DNA of 64,000 nucleotides from Desulforegulaceae bacterium (lineage in GTDB: Bacteria > Desulfobacterota > Desulfobacteria > Desulfobacterales > JACKCP01). The stretch is from assembly GCA_034006035.1 (NCBI GenBank), contig JAVETN010000003.1, positions 1-64,000 of the forward strand. Direction: 5' to 3'. This document shows positions 59,944-64,000 of this stretch, one piece after another. The notes under the pieces are model-generated. The model worked only from the letters and a program-made list of their open reading frames with translations. It did no database searches and was not told the DNA's origin. Position 1 is the first letter of the stretch. Each line of letters begins with the position of its first letter. The translations under genes and the position numbers were made by a program.

Positions 59944-61137
59944 TTAATTCTCTATTAGAGATTTAAGATTGAAATCCCAGTTGTGATTTGATGTTATATA
60001 ATTTCTGGCATTTGTTCCTAACATTTCTCTCAGGTCTTTATTTTTTATGAGATTGACAACCAGTTCCGCAAATTTTTCAGCTGAATCTGCAAGATGGCAA
60101 TCTTTGTTTATCTCTAAGTCAATACCTTCAATTGCATTGGAAGTCGCAACAACAGGTTTGGCCATTGCCATTGCTTCAAGAACTTTATTTTGAACTCCCC
60201 TTGCAATTAAAAGAGGAGCAACACAAATATCTGCTGATTTATAATATATCCTTATATCATCAACAAATCCGGTTACTTTAATACCTTTAATTTTTTCCAG
60301 CTGTCTGACTTTTTTTTCAGGATTTCTTCCAACAATCATAAATTCCACATTAGATATTTCTTTTCTTATTTTTGGAAATATATCTTGTGCAAACCATTCA
60401 ACCGCTTCAATATTTGGATAATAATCCATAGCACCCGAAAACATTATCCTTATGGTATCTGCTGGCTTTTTAAATGGTTTTACCTTATCTTTATCAAAAT
60501 ATTTATAATCAACTCCATTTGGAACTATTTTTATTTTTTTTGCATCAGGATAATATTTTTTAAAAAGTTTTGCTTCAGAAACAGAAATAAAAATACTTGA
60601 GTTAAATTTTTTATTTATTTTTTTTTCCAGTGCTAAAACTCTTTTTGCTTCCTTTTCAAAGACCAGGTTTAATGGAAATTTGAATGATTTAGAGTATTGT
60701 ATCCATTTATCTGAATCAAGGTCGCAAAAATCCATTATAAGTTCGATTTTTTCTAACTTTTCATCAATAAGATATTGACCCATAACTGAAGAAAAACAAA
60801 TTATTTTGTCGTATTTGTTTTCTTTTAAAAAAACTCCCAGGCTTTTTTTGTATTTAAAATTGAAAAAATATCCCTCAGAAATACTTTTTCCTAAAATAAA
60901 AAAAATCAGACCAGTGATTTTTGATATGATTTTGTTTAATTTAATAATTTTTACTTTGTTACAATATTTTTTCAGTTCTCTATTATATCCATAATCTTTA
61001 GGATCATCAACAAAAGCTATTAAGTCAACCTTGTTATCTTTTGATAAAAATTTTATCTCATTAAACGATCTGATTTTATCCCCTTTGTTTGGAGGATAAG
61101 GTATTCGATGTGCTAAAAATAGAATGTTTTTTTTCAT
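59944..61137 (-). CDS. Exosortase-associated glycosyltransferase (TIGR03087-like)
   Basis: A 397-residue GT4 enzyme. MKKNILFLAHRIPYPPNKGDKIRSFNEIKFLS is diagnostic for TIGR03087, the PEP-CTERM/EpsH1 system group. Donor domain: IRIMFSGAMDYYPNIEAVEWFAQ and MIVGRNPEKK, then IYYKSADICVAPLLIARGVQNKVLEAMAMAKPVVAT. The ATG at 61137 has AAAGG upstream; a start at 61221 would overlap the FemAB gene by more than 70 bases and is not supported. Confidence 0.95.
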   Translation of the reverse strand: MKKNILFLAHRIPYPPNKGDKIRSFNEIKFLSKDNKVDLIAFVDDPKDYGYNRELKKYCNKVKIIKLNKIISKITGLIFFILGKSISEGYFFNFKYKKSLGVFLKENKYDKIICFSSVMGQYLIDEKLEKIELIMDFCDLDSDKWIQYSKSFKFPLNLVFEKEAKRVLALEKKINKKFNSSIFISVSEAKLFKKYYPDAKKIKIVPNGVDYKYFDKDKVKPFKKPADTIRIMFSGAMDYYPNIEAVEWFAQDIFPKIRKEISNVEFMIVGRNPEKKVRQLEKIKGIKVTGFVDDIRIYYKSADICVAPLLIARGVQNKVLEAMAMAKPVVATSNAIEGIDLEINKDCHLADSAEKFAELVVNLIKNKDLREMLGTNARNYITSNHNWDFNLKSLIEN

Positions 61138-61147
61138 AATCAAACCT

Positions 61148-62182
61148 TTATACAAGGTCTTTTGAAATAAAAGGCCCAATAATTTTTGAAACTTCCAAAG
61201 GCATTTTTTTCCAAAGTTCAATTTTTTTCTGATATTTTGGATTTGCAGGACTTAAGTTGGGAAGGCTTTCAGTATTTATCAACTCATATTGATAGGCTAA
61301 AGGTTCAGGTTTAAATCCCCAATGCTTTTTAAAGCTGAAAGAGCCTGTATTTACTTTACTTCTTCCAAAATCAAAAATATTGCACTTTTTTTCAGCTCCA
61401 AGTTTCATCAATTCCCAATACATAAAATCATTTGGCCCATAACTTCGATATGTAAAGTCTGACCCTGCGTAATATGGAATCATCTGGTTATTATAAGTAA
61501 AATATAAAACTGCTGCTGCAAGCTCATTTTTTTCTGTTTTAACTGTTAATATTCCTGAGTTTTCCTTAAATTCTTCAAGAAAGTTTTTGAAAAACCTTTT
61601 AGGAAAAACAGGGGTTCCAAGCCTGTGATAATTGAGAGAAAGAATTTTATAAAAATCATCAATCAAATGGTGCCCGTTTTCTGATTTTAAACCTGACTTA
61701 AGAGCTTTTCTTACCATAGCCCTGGATTTTCTTGGAATTTCTTTTAAATTTTTGTCATGGTCAAAAGAAATTTCTTTTTTAAAAGTATAATACAATGATT
61801 TAGTAAGAAGACCTTTTTTTTCTGCCCTGTTTCTAAGCTCAAGGTAACTTCCACCTTTGGTTTTGCATATCTCAAGTGCTGAATTAAACAGCTTTCTTTC
61901 TATAAGTTCGTTATCTGCAATTATTCCACCAATTTCAGCAAAAGGGATAGAAACAAAAAAATGACCAAACAAAAGGCTTTTAATTTCAAACACAGGGAAT
62001 ATTCCGCAAATTTTATTGCCTTTTTCTGCATAAAAATAATGGCTTTTGTGTTTAAACGTTTTTTCTACTACTTTTTTCCAGGAAGTCAGATGAAAAACAG
62101 ACCCCAGCTTATGAGATTTGATATATTCATCACAAAAGCTCTGGTTTCTTAAATTGTTTTGAACGGATTTAATTTTTATCAT
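61148..62182 (-). CDS. FemAB-like peptidyltransferase (exosortase-associated, TIGR03019-like)
   Basis: A 344-residue protein of two GNAT folds in the FemAB manner. FHLTSWKKVVEKTFKHKSHYFYAEKG, then LSLNYHRLGTPVFPKRFFKNFLEEF, AAAVLYFTYNNQMIPYYAGSDFTYRSYGPNDFMYWELMKLGAEKKCNIFDFGRSKVNTGSFSFKKHWGF are the family landmarks of TIGR03019. It likely adds an aminoacyl group or other acyl group to a surface polymer. It follows the deacetylase by 12 bases. Confidence 0.9.
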   Translation of the reverse strand: MIKIKSVQNNLRNQSFCDEYIKSHKLGSVFHLTSWKKVVEKTFKHKSHYFYAEKGNKICGIFPVFEIKSLLFGHFFVSIPFAEIGGIIADNELIERKLFNSALEICKTKGGSYLELRNRAEKKGLLTKSLYYTFKKEISFDHDKNLKEIPRKSRAMVRKALKSGLKSENGHHLIDDFYKILSLNYHRLGTPVFPKRFFKNFLEEFKENSGILTVKTEKNELAAAVLYFTYNNQMIPYYAGSDFTYRSYGPNDFMYWELMKLGAEKKCNIFDFGRSKVNTGSFSFKKHWGFKPEPLAYQYELINTESLPNLSPANPKYQKKIELWKKMPLEVSKIIGPFISKDLV

Positions 62183-62194
62183 TTTTTTATAACT

Positions 62195-63052
62195 TTAACT
62201 TACTATAGTGTTTAACTTTAAAAACTCACAGGTTTGAAATGAATTTAAAAGATTTCTTAATTTTTTTTCTGTTTTATCAAGGTTTATATAATGCCTGAAT
62301 TTAAAGCCTTTTGGAGCATCACTTACCCTTGGCTGACCCGGATCAAATTCCCAGGGATGTGCATAAAAAACAAAGGCATTATCTTTTTTTAAAACAGATT
62401 TCATTCCCATCTTAAAAAAAGGAAGCGGAAAAAGCCTGAAATAACCTCCTCCTCCAAGTGGAATAACTTTTTTTCCAAAAGTTAAATTACTTAAAGGGAT
62501 TTCATAAAAGCCATCTGAAACTTCAAAGAAAAAACCTCTTTTTTTCCATGAAGAAATATCAAGCTTTCCATATCTTCCATGCATGGAAAAATTATTATGG
62601 CTTGAATCATAAAGATAGCCTGCTTTTTTTATTGTTTCCAAGATTTCATTTGTTACAGCAAAACTTGGTGCTCTGTAACCTGTAACAGGCTTGTTGATTA
62701 AAGACTCCAGGGTTTCCTTGCTTTTTATTAAATCAAATAAAAGTTCTTTTTTATTTAAATTTGTACATAACTGATGGTTATAACCATGGGATGCTATTTC
62801 ATGGCCTCTTTTATCAATTTCTTTTACAAGCTCTGGAACAATATCTGCAAGCCAGCCTAGAATAAAAAATGTTCCTTTTACTTTAAAAGAAAAAGAATCA
62901 AGAATATCAAGTACTTTAATTGTGTTATCATAAACTCTTAATTCACGTTCTTTCCAGGATGAAAAACTTATATTTTGTTTAAAGTTTTCTACCTGAAACC
63001 AGTCTTCAACATCAAATGTTAGAAATATTTTTTTTTCTGGGTTTATTTTCAT
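62195..63052 (-). CDS. XrtA-associated polysaccharide deacetylase (TIGR03006-like, DUF3473)
   Basis: A 285-residue deacetylase. LTFDVEDWFQVENF near residue 11 (metal Asp), HEIASHGYNHQLCTNLNKKELLFDL near 85 (His pair), TGYRAPSFAVTNEIL near 125, and YAHPWEFDPGQPRVSDAPKGFKFRHYINL at the end, which is the DUF3473 tail of the XrtA-associated group. It overlaps the exosortase start by ATGA. It is the third deacetylase in the locus. Confidence 0.95.
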   Translation of the reverse strand: MKINPEKKIFLTFDVEDWFQVENFKQNISFSSWKERELRVYDNTIKVLDILDSFSFKVKGTFFILGWLADIVPELVKEIDKRGHEIASHGYNHQLCTNLNKKELLFDLIKSKETLESLINKPVTGYRAPSFAVTNEILETIKKAGYLYDSSHNNFSMHGRYGKLDISSWKKRGFFFEVSDGFYEIPLSNLTFGKKVIPLGGGGYFRLFPLPFFKMGMKSVLKKDNAFVFYAHPWEFDPGQPRVSDAPKGFKFRHYINLDKTEKKLRNLLNSFQTCEFLKLNTIVS

Positions 63053-63900
63053 ATCTTTGCTCTTTTAAAATTTTCAATGAAATCAAGAAGTAAATATAAA
63101 AGATATGTAAAACAAAGTGCTGCACCAAACACAACAATTCCAGCCATATCATGCAACAACCCATGGGCTGTTTCAGGGCTGATATAAACTGCTGCAAAGG
63201 CAGTAATTATAAGACGCAATATATTTACAGCCACGGCAATTGGAATTGCTGAAAAAAACAAAATCCATTTACTTATATTTTTCAATGGAGAAATATAAGC
63301 AAATGCACCGCTTAAAGCCAAAAGAGAAGTTAAAGATCTTAAACCAGAGCAGGCATCTACAACTTCAAGACTTGTATTAACAAGGTGTAAAATATTTCCT
63401 TCCCTTAAAACCGATAACCCAAACATTTGAATAATGCTTGTAGCTCCTGATGCTGCAAAAAGCTGCAAAGGAAACGCCAGCTTATTCCATATTATAGAAG
63501 GGATTGGAATCATCAAAAAAAGATATAAAACAGGAATAAAAACTTTTTTGAATATTTTAACTCCCAAAAACCAAATAATAAGGCCGGCAAAAGTTGTTAT
63601 CATGGAAACACGCATTACAAAAAACTCTGCTCCAAGATTTCCTGCTAAATAACAAACAAGGCCCAGACAAATAATTATTATTCCCAAATTTGATGATTTT
63701 ATTTTTGTTTGTTTTAATTCATCAAACCTAAACCAAACCATATAAATAAAAATAAAAGGAATTAAAAACCCATGGGAAAAATTGTCATCTATTGACCAGT
63801 CCTTTACAAGATTTACAATTGTATTAAAAAATACAAAACAAAAAAGGACTGTAATTATGACAAGTTGAATCAGGGCGTCTTTTTTTAGATTTAATTTCAT
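63049..63900 (-). CDS. xrtA: Exosortase A (PEP-CTERM sorting protease/transpeptidase)
   Basis: A 283-residue polytopic protein with about eight membrane helices. The exosortase triad is visible: Cys184 in EVVDACSGLRSLTSLLALS, Arg229 in AVNILRLIITA and His250 in HGLLHDMAGIVVFG. It is expected to recognise the PEP-CTERM signals seen in three proteins of this window and to process them in transit. XrtA proteins commonly carry a C-terminal EpsI/DUF3485 part; this one ends after the last helix, so EpsI is absent or separate. The gene starts at 63900 as part of an ATGA overlap with the gene cut by the window edge. Confidence 0.9.
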   Translation of the reverse strand: MKLNLKKDALIQLVIITVLFCFVFFNTIVNLVKDWSIDDNFSHGFLIPFIFIYMVWFRFDELKQTKIKSSNLGIIIICLGLVCYLAGNLGAEFFVMRVSMITTFAGLIIWFLGVKIFKKVFIPVLYLFLMIPIPSIIWNKLAFPLQLFAASGATSIIQMFGLSVLREGNILHLVNTSLEVVDACSGLRSLTSLLALSGAFAYISPLKNISKWILFFSAIPIAVAVNILRLIITAFAAVYISPETAHGLLHDMAGIVVFGAALCFTYLLYLLLDFIENFKRAKI

Positions 63901-64000
63901 GAGGGAATATACTCGTTTAAGTAAGGATAAATTTCTGAGGTAAATTCTTTTAAAATTTCAAGGGTTTTATCTCTTGTTTCATTAACAGGTGAAACAAGCC
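63897..64000 (-). CDS. Partial gene upstream of xrtA, unidentified
   Basis: The minus strand is open from the window edge to a TGA at 63897-63899, giving 33 codons that end ETRDKTLEILKEFTSEIYPYLNEYIPS. The stop overlaps the xrtA start (ATGA), so the two are in one operon. Too little is visible to name it; it should be a member of the exosortase operon. Confidence 0.5.
   Translation of the reverse strand, partial: LVSPVNETRDKTLEILKEFTSEIYPYLNEYIPS

Noticed and set aside
61137-61221. Extended start of the TIGR03087-like glycosyltransferase at 61221
   Set aside because: The added 28 residues lie within the FemAB-like gene and do not match the family start; the ATG at 61137 begins exactly at the conserved MKKNILFLAHRIPYPP.
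1-64000. tRNA, rRNA, CRISPR array, integrase or phage genes
   Set aside because: No T-arm-like sequences in tRNA context, no repeat-spacer pattern and no integrase-like or phage structural proteins were seen on either strand.

Overview
The window is AT-rich chromosomal DNA (roughly one third G+C by eye) from a Gram-negative bacterium. It is most likely a sulfate-reducer-like member of the Desulfobacterota (Desulfobacterales). The reasons are the exosortase A/PEP-CTERM gene set, outer-membrane protein families, a PAS/sigma-54 activator style common in that group, and a probable selenocysteine-containing gene. No rRNA, tRNA, CRISPR array or complete insertion sequence was seen.

Layout. 1-5.2 kb is a mixed accessory region: a YefM-type antitoxin, a hotdog thioesterase and MarR regulator sharing an operator, a patch of REP-like repeats and gene remnants, a G+C-richer pair (baeRF7-like protein, SugE/Gdx transporter) that looks acquired, a zinc-ribbon-tailed protein and a PerR/Fur regulator. 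5.5-13.6 kb holds a thiolase, a cysteine-rich DUF6125-like protein, a PAS/sigma-54 activator, GalE with an SUI1/YciH factor, the first PEP-CTERM protein and a PilZ protein. 14-26.3 kb holds exosortase-system envelope genes: a coiled-coil membrane protein with an AAA ATPase/OmpA fusion, a CPBP (CAAX-like) protease, two divergent TPR lipoproteins (one PrsT-like), a LolA-like protein and an AMIN/DUF1302 outer-membrane protein. 26.4-35.5 kb has two more PEP-CTERM proteins flanking a lipid-type module: acyl-CoA reductase, acyl-CoA ligase, PP-loop amidotransferase, MMPL transporter and the exosortase-associated acyltransferase. 35.5-64 kb is one long, tightly packed minus-strand exopolysaccharide locus ending in exosortase A at the right edge.

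How the genes work together. The large locus encodes glycosyltransferases, polysaccharide deacetylases, a Wzx-type flippase, an O-antigen-ligase-like polymerase, a heparinase-like lyase, acyltransferases, ATP-grasp ligases and a sulfotransferase. It should build, decorate and export an extracellular polysaccharide. Exosortase A is expected to sort PEP-CTERM proteins, three of which are in the window, to the same surface. The PAPS-forming enzyme (Sat-like/APS kinase) plausibly feeds the sulfotransferase, and the PilZ protein plausibly ties the process to c-di-GMP.

The most notable find is a small exported rhodanese whose reading frame runs through two UGA codons, UGA-Pro-UGA, at the catalytic loop, followed by a SECIS-like hairpin. 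It sits in one operon with an E1/ThiF-like enzyme and a sulfotransferase. I read it as a probable di-selenocysteine protein; a conventional stop call would truncate it.
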